The position numbers and the translations under genes are program-made. From positions 8,392,501 through 8,456,500 of the forward strand of contig NC_091247.1 in NCBI RefSeq assembly GCF_042477335.2: a DNA stretch of 64,000 nucleotides, written 5' to 3'. This DNA is from Ovis canadensis (taxonomy: Eukaryota > Chordata > Mammalia > Artiodactyla > Bovidae). The notes below the pieces were generated by a model. The model worked only from the letters and a program-made list of their open reading frames with translations. It did no database searches and was not told the DNA's origin. This document shows, one piece after another, positions 1 to 20,500 of this stretch (position 1 is its first letter; every line of letters begins with the position of its first letter).

Positions 1-253
1 TGATGGATGAACATGGATGTGTGTCCACCCAGCCCCCGAGGTGTGGAAGAAAGATGGGGCAGATCTGGCTCTGAGGGGCCCTAGTTACCGGCCTGTGGGC
101 TGGCTTCGGCTCCGCCAGCCTCAGCCTCCTCAGCCCTGGCCTTCTCTGCTCAGCCAACTAGCTGCCTCCCCAAGTTATCTCCTGACCTCTGGCGTGGAAC
201 AGAAGGCATTCAGGCCCAGGGACAGCGTCCTGAGCTGCCACATGTCTCCCCAG

Positions 254-9274
<9,021 letters not shown>

Positions 9275-9935
9275 CGCCCAGCCAGCCCTCGCCCAGCGGG
9301 AGAGACTGAGCAGCCACCAGCTGGGAACCACTGGCCGTGGACTTACCCCGGAACCCCAGCCCCTCCACTTGACCAAGGATGAACCCTGCCCTCTGCACCC
9401 GCCCCTGCTGCCTCCCTCCCAGAGGCCTACCACCAGTGGGAGCACCAGCTCGGAATGCCTTGGGGTCCCCCCACCCCACCCCAATGAACCTTCAAACCCA
9501 GAGGGCCTGGGGTGCAGCTGCCCGGGACTGCAGAGTGAGAGTCCACTGCCCTGTACGTCCACATTGCTGTAAACACCCAAGAAAGTCCCTGTCATTGTAA
9601 CCTGGATCCAGCACTCGATGACCCAGGCCGGGCAGGAGTTGAGAACTCCAGGACTCAGTCCAGCCCACCCAGGCTGATGGCGCCTCCTCTGTGGAAACCA
9701 AGCCAGCACAGAGCCACCGGCACCTGCTTCCAGCAGTCTCCGCATCAGAACTGGCACGACTCTGGCAGAAACAGAAGCCTAGGGGCACCCAGCCTGGGAG
9801 TGGAGTGGGGGAGCCTAGCTCCTCCCTGCAACTGTCACACAGAGACACTCCCCCCATGTCCCCCCCACCCCCCAGGCACTCTGTCCTGGGTCCTCCACTA
9901 TATACTCACCACCAATAAATCAGACCATGAAACCA
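9275..9935 (+). other. ENG: ENG 3' UTR
   Basis: This non-coding sequence runs from the ENG stop to just past the AATAAA at 9914. It holds no repeat I recognise. Confidence 0.8.
9914..9919 (+). terminator. ENG: ENG poly(A) signal AATAAA
   Basis: A canonical AATAAA about 640 bp after the stop codon; cleavage would fall near 9930-9940. Confidence 0.8.
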
Positions 9936-10320
9936 GAGCTGGGCTGGGCTGGAAAGGGGGAGGCACCTATACCAGGGAGAGGGGTGACTGTTCTGGGTTC
10001 AAATTCTGGGTTCAAATCCCACTTCTGGGCTGTGTGACTGTGGACAGGTCCCATGGCTTCTGTAAGCCAGCCACCATTCTCTTATCTGTGAAACGGGTGT
10101 GGGAATTTGTGATCACAAGGTCCCTGTGTTTACCATATGGTCAAGGGACACCAATCCATCCTTTTCATTTCACAGACAGGCCACCTGAGGCTCAGAGGGA
10201 AGGACTTGTCCAGGCCACACAACCTGGGCTCCTATGCAGGCCAGCTCTTGGACCAGCCATAGTCCTCATCCCCCTATTATCTGCTGAGGGAGCTAGAGGT
10301 CAAGAGTCAGTCAAATGTTT

Positions 10321-10528
10321 GTGTGTTAGTTGCTTGGTTGTGTCTGACTCCAAGCAACCCCATGGACTGTAGTCTGCCAGGCTCCTCTGTCCATGGGATT
10401 CTCCAGGCAAGAATACTGGAGTGGGTAACCATTCCTTTCTCCAGAGGATCTTCCCAACCTAGGGATTGAACCCAGGTCTCCTGCATTACTGGCAAATTCT
10501 TTACCATCTGAGCCACCCGGGAAGCCCA
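10321..10528 (-). mobile_element. Bov-tA SINE between ENG and FPGS
   Basis: Complete Bov-tA flanked by TCAAATGTTT at 10311 and 10529. An adjacent CHR-type SINE lies at 10552-10672 (minus). The rest of the 9935-11093 gap is a MIR-like stretch (9975-10240) and unassigned sequence that should hold the FPGS 3' UTR. Confidence 0.9.
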
Positions 10529-10551
10529 TCAAATGTTTAGCCAGTGCTTTA

Positions 10552-10672
10552 AAAAAATTTTTTTGGCCGCATCATGCAGCATGTGGGATCTTAGTTAGCC
10601 AGGGATCGAACCCACGTCCTCTACATTGGAAGTGCAGAGTCTTAAAACCACTGGACTATCATGGAAGTCCCA
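10552..10672 (-). mobile_element. CHR-type tRNA SINE
   Basis: Recognised by GTGGGATCTTAGTTA..GGGATCGAACCC and the terminal ATGGAAGTCCC. Confidence 0.85.
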
Positions 10673-11093
10673 GACAATAACAAAAAGTTCAAAGCTTTAA
10701 ATCATTTCAGCCACCCTCTGCGCCCTGGGGGGCCCAGGCAGGGACCCTCTCCTTTCCCAGAAGGTCACTGGGAGGAGGAAATCGATCAACCAGCAGCCAA
10801 CAGCTGGCAGGGACCCAGGCGGGCCCAAGACAGGAAGCAGGCAGGGTAGGAGTAGAGAAGGGCTGGACGGTCAGGGGTGCTCCAACAGCTGGAGAACCAG
10901 GAAGAAGAGGCTAGGGGCATCCGGGGCTCAGAGACAGAGCTCAGCATCCTGCCTCCAGCTCTCTATTTCACTGCCTAGAGCCCAAGACCCTGGGTCAGTC
11001 TAGACAGAATCAGGAAGGCACAGAAGGCAAATAGTTTAGGAGTTCATGGGAGATGCAGGGCAAACGCCCATCCCCTCCACCTCACTGCCTGGG

Positions 11094-11503
11094 CTACTGG
11101 GACAGGGAGGGCTCCAGCAGCTTCAGGACACCGCCCACCAGGTGCAGGCTGCCTGTGACCAGCACGTGGACGGCGGCAGCCTCTTGGAGTACCATGGCCC
11201 CACTGTATGCCACAGGGTGGGCAAGGAGGCCCCGTGGGGGATTGGGCGGCTGAAAGACAGGGTCCCGGCCTTGGGTGATCCACTGCAAGGCGTGGGAGAT
11301 GCAGCTGAAGACGAGGGAGCTGGCACCGTGGGTGTGGGGTGGGTGAGGCGCCAGCAGCAGAGATGCGGGCCCACCCTGCTCCTGGCCCGGCGTGCTCCAG
11401 GGGTCCGGGCTGGCCTGCTCCTCATGCAGGCGACTCCAGTGCTGTTGGTGGGTGAGGCAGCGGAGCAGCACCTGGTCCAGTGTCACTGTGAAGTTCTGTT
11501 GGT
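11094..11503 (-). CDS. FPGS: FPGS exon 15 and stop
   Basis: The acceptor ccccgcag precedes [16 protein letters not shown]... and the exon ends at LLEPSLSQ and the stop tag at 11096-11094. I saw no canonical AATAAA on the minus strand between here and the ENG 3' end. Confidence 0.95.
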
Positions 11504-14500
11504 CTGCGGGGCACAGGGACGGACACATCAGTGAGGCAGCCCGGGGTGGGGGAGGGGAAGCATGCTGTGAGCCCCTGCTCAATGCCAGGCTCTATACAAG
11601 CACCGTCCGTCCTTAGCGCTGAGGAAACAGAGGCTGGGAAAGTTCGGTGACTGCTCTTTGTCACAAAGATGGTGAGAAAAGGCCCAGGCAGTTTAGCTTC
11701 AATGCCAGGGCTTCTGCCCACGGAGCACCTCTTTCTGCCCTAACTCACTGCCTTTCCCAGACTATCCCCCATGCCCTCTGATGTGGGGCCTGGAGATCTG
11801 TATTTTTTAGATTATTAAAAAAAAACTTTTTACATAACCCACAGTAAAAAAGAATACATTTTATAATAGTAACCCAGGACTCACGTGTACACGTATACGT
11901 CTAGAAGAGAATGTCATCAGACAGTACCTACCCTTAATTTTGTGCAAGACACACTGACACTCTCTGTTCTATTTAAAATGCTGGTTGAGACCCACTAGGC
12001 TGATTTCAAGAACCATCACTGGGCTGTAACCTGCATTTTGAAAACTAGTTTCCCCAATAATTCCTTTTTAGTATTGTAGTCACATGCAACATTCAAAATG
12101 TACCAAAGGGTATTGATTTATACGATAAAACAAATCTAGTTCCTACCCAAGACCTCCAGTTTAAAAGCCCCCACTGTCACCAACACAGCAATCCACCTCA
12201 GGGCCCTCTGCTGCCTTCCCACCCCAGGGACCATGCCTGTCAACTCACCTGCATTGTCTGTTGATGCCATCTCTACCAGGTTAGGGCAGAAAATGGCATA
12301 GTCAAACTGGCAGGGCTAGAAGGCCAAAGGGAGAAGCTCAGTGTCAGGGCCTGAGAGGAGGCCCCCTACCTTGACTTCCACACAGCACCCCCAGAGTCCA
12401 CATCCATGTCCCCATCTCTAGAGATGCACCCCCCTCCACACCCAGCTGAACTGGAACGCTGCTGCATAAACCCACCCACAGCACTTCCATGACCCCTGCC
12501 ACCCCATCTGCCTCAGTGTACCCCATATGGCCTGCGGCCTGGGCAGCACGGCCCAACACAGACAGCGAGACAGACTGGAGGGGGCGTGCACATTGGCTTA
12601 AGGTGACCCATCTACTGAGCACAAAGGAGCGAGGTCGTGGATATGAAGGACAGATTTAGCATCCAGGTCTATGAAATGGGAAACGATCCCTAGGAACCCT
12701 TTCAGCCTTGATAGCCAGGGCAGACTCAGTTTCCCTGGGCACAGTGGGGCCCCTCCCTCTATGCTTAATAGTCCAGTGACCACTTAAACCAAACTTTATT
12801 ATTTTTTTAATCTTTTCAAGTTAGTGCTTTTATTATCTTGGGATAAATCCCCAGAAGTGGAATTGCCAGATCATATAACATACCAGTTTTTAACTTTTTT
12901 GAGAAACCTTTCTATTATTATCCTATTATTATCCATAGCTGCTGTGAAATGATATCCCACTAACAGTTCATAGGTATTCCCTTTTGTCTCCATCCTCTCC
13001 AATGCTTACTTTCTCTTGTCTTTTTGATGACTGCCATTCTAACAGGTGTGAGATAATAATATCTCCTTGTGGTTTTGATTTGCATTGTACTGATGATCTG
13101 GCATGTTGAGTACACTCTCATATACTTATGGGCCATTATGCTCTATGTGTCTTCTTGGATAAACCAAAGTTTAGAAGCAGGTATCATAGTAACATCTCTG
13201 TTTTATGGCAAGGCAAACTGAGGCTCAGAGAAATGCCATCTCTTATCCAGGGTCACATGCCAGTGGCTGAAGGGAACCTGACAAGTGAATCCAGAGCCTG
13301 CACCTCACACCACTTACCTGGTCCTGCCTATAATCCTGGTCTTGAGTGTGACCACGGAGGAGAATGCGGGCAGTGACCTCTGACTTGACTTCCCTGTGCC
13401 CAGTGCTTTTATAACACAGTTCAGGAGGGGAATGAGCAATCAGTGCCATTCTCCAGCTGAGGAAACAGGCTCAGGGATGAAGGCACGGCTGCTGGGGGTC
13501 AGAGCCAGCACCCGAGCTGGCCTCCCTGCTGCCCATACCCCAGCCAGTTCCTCACCTGCAGCACTTTCAGCAGGGCCGCGGAATCCCGGTCCCCAGTGGA
13601 GTTGAAGAGCAAGACGCGCACCTCGGACCCACTGGGAGAGGGAAGAGTTAGAGGCGGGGGAGGGGAGGCCAGAGCGGTGACACCTCCCACCACTTCTCCG
13701 CGGGCCCCGCCCCATCCTTCTTCCAGAAACTGCCTCTCCTCCCCTACTGTCCCCATCCGACCCTGTCCCCTCGTCCCGCCCCATTCGTCCCCAAGGTTCC
13801 TCCCCTCCCCACTGACCCAGCCTCGGCCCTGCCCATGCTCCACCCCTCCTCAAGGTCCCGCCCCTCTCCACAGACCAAGCCCCGCCCCATCCTTCCCGAG
13901 GTCCCGCCCCCTCCCCCGGACCCCGTGTCCCCACACTGCCCCTGCCCGCTGCTCACCTGTCCGGCCGCTCGCAGCGGTGTAGCGCCTGGCGGAACCAGCG
14001 CACGCAGGCCTGCATGCTGCTGGTGGTGTGCGCGCCGTCCAGGTACCAGGTAAGGGGCCCACGCCGCAGCAACTGCGTCCGACCTGGCCACTCCGTGTGC
14101 CGAAGCCCTGGGGTTGGGGAGCAAGGCAGTCCTCCAGGAGCAGCCCCGAGGCAGCCCTCCCGTAATCTCCCACTCCGGTCCTCAACTAACTGCTTGCCCG
14201 CACGCAGAACCCTCATTACTCGCCACTCTGATCGGCACAGAAGCCTCTGGTTGGGCCCAAGTCGCTGGGATTAACTGTTTGGCTGCCTTATCGGGTAGAA
14301 TCTTCCAGGAGGCCCTGAGAGAGGGGCTGCTGTCATATATTAGTCCCAAAATGCAGGCAGAGAACCCTGACTCAGAGAGATTAGGTCACAGAGCGAGTGA
14401 GTCCTGGGCTTGTGTGCTCAGCTGCTTCAGTTGCATCGGACGCTTTGTGACCCCCTGGACTTGTAGTCTGCCAGGCTCCTCTGTCCATGGGATTTCCCAG

Positions 14501-17500
14501 GCAAGAGTACTGGAGTGGGCTGCCGCTTCCTTCTCCAAGGGGAGCTTCCAGACCCCGGGATTAAACCTGTGTTTGCCACGTCTCCTGCATTGCAGGCATA
14601 TTCGGCACCGCTGAGACCCCAGGGAAGCCCCAAGTCCTGGGGCTGGGATGTAACTCCCTGGCTCCAGGACTGTCTCACAGCCCTGACACAGGGCCTGGCA
14701 CACAGTGGTCTCCCTGGTACCATCTGCTGAAGGGCTTTAACAGCCACGAGGTCCTACTATGTGCTGAAAGCTTTGAGGGGAAGCAAGAAACCTGAAGAGT
14801 ATCATTGTCCTCAAGACCCTCATGGTCTCCTGATGATGACAAGCATAATAGTTCTGGCAGCTACCACGGGGCCAGCCAGGCACTTTATCCCATATCCACC
14901 AGGCTCTGGACTCAGTCCTTTAGTGACAGCACCTCTCTGTGGATCCTATCATAGTCTCACTTGGCAGATGGGCAAATGGGTTCAGAGAGACTTCACGGAC
15001 TCAAAGTGCGGGAAGCTTGCTGCCTTCAGCAGAGTCCTTTCTCTTAAGGCACCATTGGCCCCACCTCTCTAATAGGAGACCAAAAGAAAACACCTGAAAG
15101 GGGCCCAGCTGGGCAGGAAGGTCCAACTCACCCTGCTGCATGTGGGGCGTGGGCTGGAACACAGGTGCTGGGGGCAGCTGCCCCGGGAGGCTGGGCCTGG
15201 ATGCCTTCAGCTCCCCAGCATCTGGCAGGGAAGGGAAGGGAGAGGGAGGGCTTTAGTGGGCTTGGTCCTCACCTCTAAGGGCCCTCAGAGGCAGGTCCAC
15301 CTGTCCCCTGCCCACCCACTGACCTGCCCACTTACCCTGGTAACCTTTCTGCTGCAGCCAGCAGCGGGCCAGCTGCAAGGCCAGGGCAGCATTGGACCGC
15401 TGGTGCTCTCCCTCCAGGCCCAGGGTCAGCGGTGGCCCCCCTTCCTCCAGGGCTTGTAGTGGTGGGCACAGGTAGAGGGGACACTGCAGGGGAGGTGGGA
15501 AGCAGCTGCTCAGGGGATGGCCCTTCCTGATGTCATCAGCCCTTCCATCTACCAGAACACACTGACCAGAACCCACCAAACCCTGTTCCTAGAATCGAGA
15601 TGCATCCTAGCTGGATGAACACAGATGAGCAAACCGAGGGCCCAGAGGATAAAGTGCCTCCCCAGTCAGTCCTCCTCTGCCCCCCGGCAGTTCCATCAGA
15701 CTCACTGAGATCTGCTGAGCCCTGTCCCTTAGCACTGCCAGCGGCTCGTCAGGCTGGAGCACGGTGAAGGCAGGGACGCCACTCTGTGCAGGACACAAAC
15801 AGTGAGCCAGGGGCTGCCCAGGGTGCTCCACCGCCCATCTCTGGCCCCCACATCCCTGGTTCTGGGCAGCCCATTTAGCCTTCCCCCAGTGGACCTTTGG
15901 GAACCCCTCGATGGGGAGACTGAGGCCAGAGATGGGGCTCAACTTGTTCCAGTCCCACATAGAGCTCCCATGAGAATCCAGACCCCACTGATTCCAGGAC
16001 CTAATTCTGAGTCAAGACACAAATGAGCACCCCCCCCCCTTCCCTGAATCTTGAGGGCCAGGGTCAGGCCATCCATTTACCTCCCCTCCCCAGGTCACCT
16101 TAAAAATGCCCCCTTTCTGCCATGCGATCTTCTCCATCGTGTCCCCCAGAAGGCCAGTGTGGTCAATGCCAAGAGAGGTGATCCCGCACACCACAGGCTT
16201 CCTGCAGGAAACGAAAGGGCCAGGATGCCCCTGGGCTCCTGGCCACCATCCCTCTCCCCAAGCCATCGGCCTCACCTGATGATGTTGGTGCAGTCGTAAG
16301 CCCCGCCGATGCCTACTTCCACCACTGCCAGGTCCACCTACAGAGGATCAGAAGGCATGGCAGGGGGCACAGGGACTCCTGGACGCCGCATGGGAGCCCT
16401 TAGCCTGCTGAGATTCCCCTCCCCAAGGTCTGGAACACAGGGTTTTGGGGAGGGGGCCACACACACCTTCTCTTGGAGGAAGACATGGAAAGCCATGAGC
16501 GTGAGGAAGCGGAAGTAGCCAGGCATGGAGACACAGCTACTGTCGTCCTGTGGACAGGATCACGTCAGAGCTCGGGGCCACTGCAGCCTCTGTGCTGGGG
16601 GAGATGGTGTCCTGGGATGCGCAGCGCCCTCTGGGTCTACCCACCCACTTGAGGTCCCCTACCCTGGCCATCCACCAGCCCTCTGGCACAGGCACCTTGG
16701 TCTCCTCCAGCCGGTGGTAGAGGCGCCAAAAGTGCTTGGTGAAGAGCTCGGAGCTTATGGGCTGCCCATTGATGCGGATCCGCTCACGCACCTGCACCAG
16801 GTGGGGAGAGCTGTCGAAAGACCCAGGGTCATCAGGCAACTCCCTTCCCAAGACCCTCAGGCTGCCCCCGCCTCCCGCCCCATAGTCAGACCTGTCTTTT
16901 GGAAAAACAAATCAGGCTATGTCACTGTCCTGCTGAAAACCCTTCTCACTCCTCATCTCGGCCTTCTAGGCCCCAGTGGGGCTGGTTCCACTGGCCTCCG
17001 TGCCTCACCTCTCCTGCATCCCTTGGAAGGTCCCTGTGCCCCCCACCCTCTGGACTATTTTTTAGCTCCTCCAGCCCTGCTTCCTCCCACCCCTGCCCAC
17101 ATACTTTCTATCTCCAGGCCTACCTGTGGGCCTGCCCACTACACAGATCTCAAGTAAGACCACTCCTCCAGCAGACAGAAAGGATCCTCCCCACCTGGCT
17201 GGTCAGGAATGCTCTCTGGGCTCCTACAGCACCGCCCCCAGCAGCCCACACCCATCAGCTACTCTGCCAACATCTGTCCCCATAATGTCTGTCTGTCTTC
17301 CTGCCCTTGAGGACAAGGCCTCATCAGCTGTGTTCAAGTTGCAGCCCCAGACTGGCCCATGAGGCCACATGGGCCCAAGTTGAAGGCTGGGTTTTTAACC
17401 CCTCAAATTATTTTAGATGAGCAATTTGGGGCTTCTATTTGAATCCTCAAAGACCCTCTCATATTATGAATCCTCTCCATTTCTCTATTTTGAACAAAGA

Positions 17501-20500
17501 ACTGTGGAGGGAAAACACACTGATCTGAAAGGACCTCAGTCAGCTGGTTTCAGTTGTTTACAGAGGTCACTTGATAGAACTGGTAAAATAAAAGGAGGCA
17601 CGCATCTTGAATGCCCCAAGACAAGGGAGTGAAACCTGAGCGATTCACTGGCATGTGAATCGCATGTTAGCGATTCACTGCTTTGCCAGCGATGGGTTTA
17701 AGAAAGGCACATATAGCTTCAGGAAGAGGGACCCCATCTATCCCCACCAGCTCACTCCAATCCTCTTTTAGATTTTAGATGCTTGAATGTGGCCAAGACA
17801 GGGCGCTGCCCAGCGGGCAAAGCAGCGGCTGAGGCTGGCACAGCGATAGGGTTCCCTTCTGCTGCCCACTAGGGAGAGCTTGACAGGGGCATCATACCCT
17901 ATGCTTACTGTCTAAGCCCTTACTAGCCAGGCTTTTTGCTCCTTATGGCAAAGATACCCTAACTGATAAATATTTCTGTGTGATTTTAAAACTGTGTAAG
18001 GAATTTAAGTTAACAAAAAGATATCTGAGGGGGCTTTCCTGATGGTCCAGTGGTTAAGAATCTGCCTTGCAATGCATGGGACACTGGTTCGATTGCTGGT
18101 CTGGGAAGATCCCACATGCTGCAGAACTACCAAGCCCATGCACCAACTATTGAGCCTGAGTGCGGCCACTGCTGAAGCCCGCGTGCCCTAAAGCCAGTGT
18201 TCCACAAGAGAAGCAACTGCAATGAGAAGCCCCCACACCACAATGAAGCGTAGCCCCTGCTTGCCGTAACTAGAGCAAGCCCGCACAGCAGTGATGAAGA
18301 CCCACCACAGCCAATAAATAATAAATAAATCTTAAAAATATATATATAATAATCCCTTAGAAGAAATGGAGTAGCCATCAGTTCACAAAAGAGTCCCAAA
18401 TGTAGCACTTGGATGCAGTCTCAAAAATGACAGAGTGATCTCTGTTCGTTTCCAAGGCAAACTCTTCAGTATCACAGTAATCCAAGTCTATGTCCCAACC
18501 AGTAATGCCGAAGAAGCTGAACGGTTCTATGAAGACCTACAAGACCTTTTAGAACTAACACCCCAAAAAGATGTCCTTTTCATTATAGGGGTCTGGAATG
18601 CAAAAGTAGGAAGTCAAGAAACACCTGGAGTAACAGGCAAATTCGGCCTTGAAGTACAGAATGAAGCAGGGCAAAGGCTAATAGAGTTTTGCCAAGAGAA
18701 CACTCTGGTCATAGCAAACACCCTCTTCCAACAGCACAAGAGAATACTCTATACATGGACATCACCAGATGGCCAACACCGAAATCAGATTGATTATATT
18801 CTTTGCAGCCAAAGATGGAGAAGCGCTATACAGTCAGCAAAAACAAGACTGGGAGTGGACTATGGCTCAGATCATGAACTCCTTATTGCCAAATTCAGAC
18901 TGAAATTGAAGAAAGTGGGGAAAACCACTAGACCATTCAGGTATGACCTAAATCAAATCCCTTGATTATACAGTGGAATTGAGAAATAGATTTAAGGGAC
19001 TACATCTGATAGACAGTGCCTGATGAAATATGGACAGAGGTTCATGACATTGTACAGGAGACAGGGATCAAGACCATCCCCATGGAAAAGAAATGCAAAA
19101 AAGCAAAATGGCTGTCTGGGGAGGCCTTACAAATAGCTGTGAAAAGAAGAGAAGCAAAAAGCAAAGGAGAAAAGGAAAGATATACCCACTGGAATGCAGA
19201 GTTCCAAAGAATAGCAAGGAGAGCTAAGAAAGCTTTCCTCAGTGATCAGGGCAAAGAAATAGAGGAACACAATAGAATGGGAAAAACTAGAGATCTCTTC
19301 AAGAAAATCAGAGTATCAAGGGAACATTTCATGCAAAGATGGGCTCGATAAAGGACAAAAATGGTATGGACCTAACAGAAGCAGAAGATATTAAGAAGAG
19401 ATGGCAAGAATACACAGAAGAACTGTACAAAAAATATCTTCATGACCCAGATAATCACGATGGTGTGATCACTCACCTAGAGCCAGACATCCTGGAATGT
19501 GAAGTGAAGTGGGCTTTAGAAAGCATCACTACAAACAAAGCTAGTGGAGGTGATGGTATTCCACTTGAGCTATTTCAAATCCTAAAAGATGATGATGTGA
19601 AAGTGCTGCACTCAATATGCCAGCAAATTTGGAAGACTCAGCAGTGGCCACAGGACTGGAAAAGGTCAGTTTTCATTCCAATTCCAAAGAAAGGCAATGC
19701 CAAAGAATGCTCAGACTACTGCACAATTGCACTCATCTCACACGCTAGTAAAGTAATGCTCAAAATTCTCCGAGCCAGGCTTCAGCAATACGTGAACCAT
19801 GAACTTCCAGATGTTCAAGTTGGTTTTAGAAAACGAAGGGGAACCAGAGGTCAACTGGATCCAACATCTGCTGGATCATGGAAAAAGCAAGAAAGTTCCA
19901 GAAAAACAGCTATTTCTGCTTTATTGACTATGCCAAAGCCTTTGACTGTGTGGATCACAATAAACTGTGGAAAATTCTGAAAGAGATGGGAATACCCGAC
20001 CATCTGACCTGCCTTTTGAGAAATCTGTATACAGGTCAGGAAGCAACAGTTAGAACTGGACATGGAACAAGAGACTGGTTCCAAATAGGAAAAGGAGTAC
20101 GTCAAGCTGTATATTATCACCCTGCTTATTTGACTTATATGCAGAGTACATCATGAGAAACGCTGGGCTGGAGGAAGCATAAACTGGAATCCAGATTGCT
20201 GGGAGAAATAACAATAACCTCAGACATGCAGATGACACCACCTTTATGGCAGAAAGTGAAGAGGAACTAAAAAGCCTCTTGATGAAAGTGAAAGAGGAGA
20301 GTGAAAAAGTTGGCTTAAAGCTCAACATTCAGAAAACGAAGATCATGGCATCTGGTCCCATCACTTCATGGCAAATAGATGGGGAAACAGTGTCAGACAA
20401 TATTTTTGGGCTCCAAAATCACTGCAGATGGTGACTGCAGCCATGAAATTAAAAGACGCTCACTCCTTGGAAGGAAAGTTATGACCAACCTAGATAGAAT

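Noticed and set aside
11094-11300. Long plus-strand frame over the FPGS last exon
   Set aside because: It is antisense to well-supported FPGS exon 15 and has no similarity of its own.
16620-16640. CTCF-like AGCGCCCTCTGGG in FPGS intron 5
   Set aside because: Several mismatches to the core on either strand; not enough to call.
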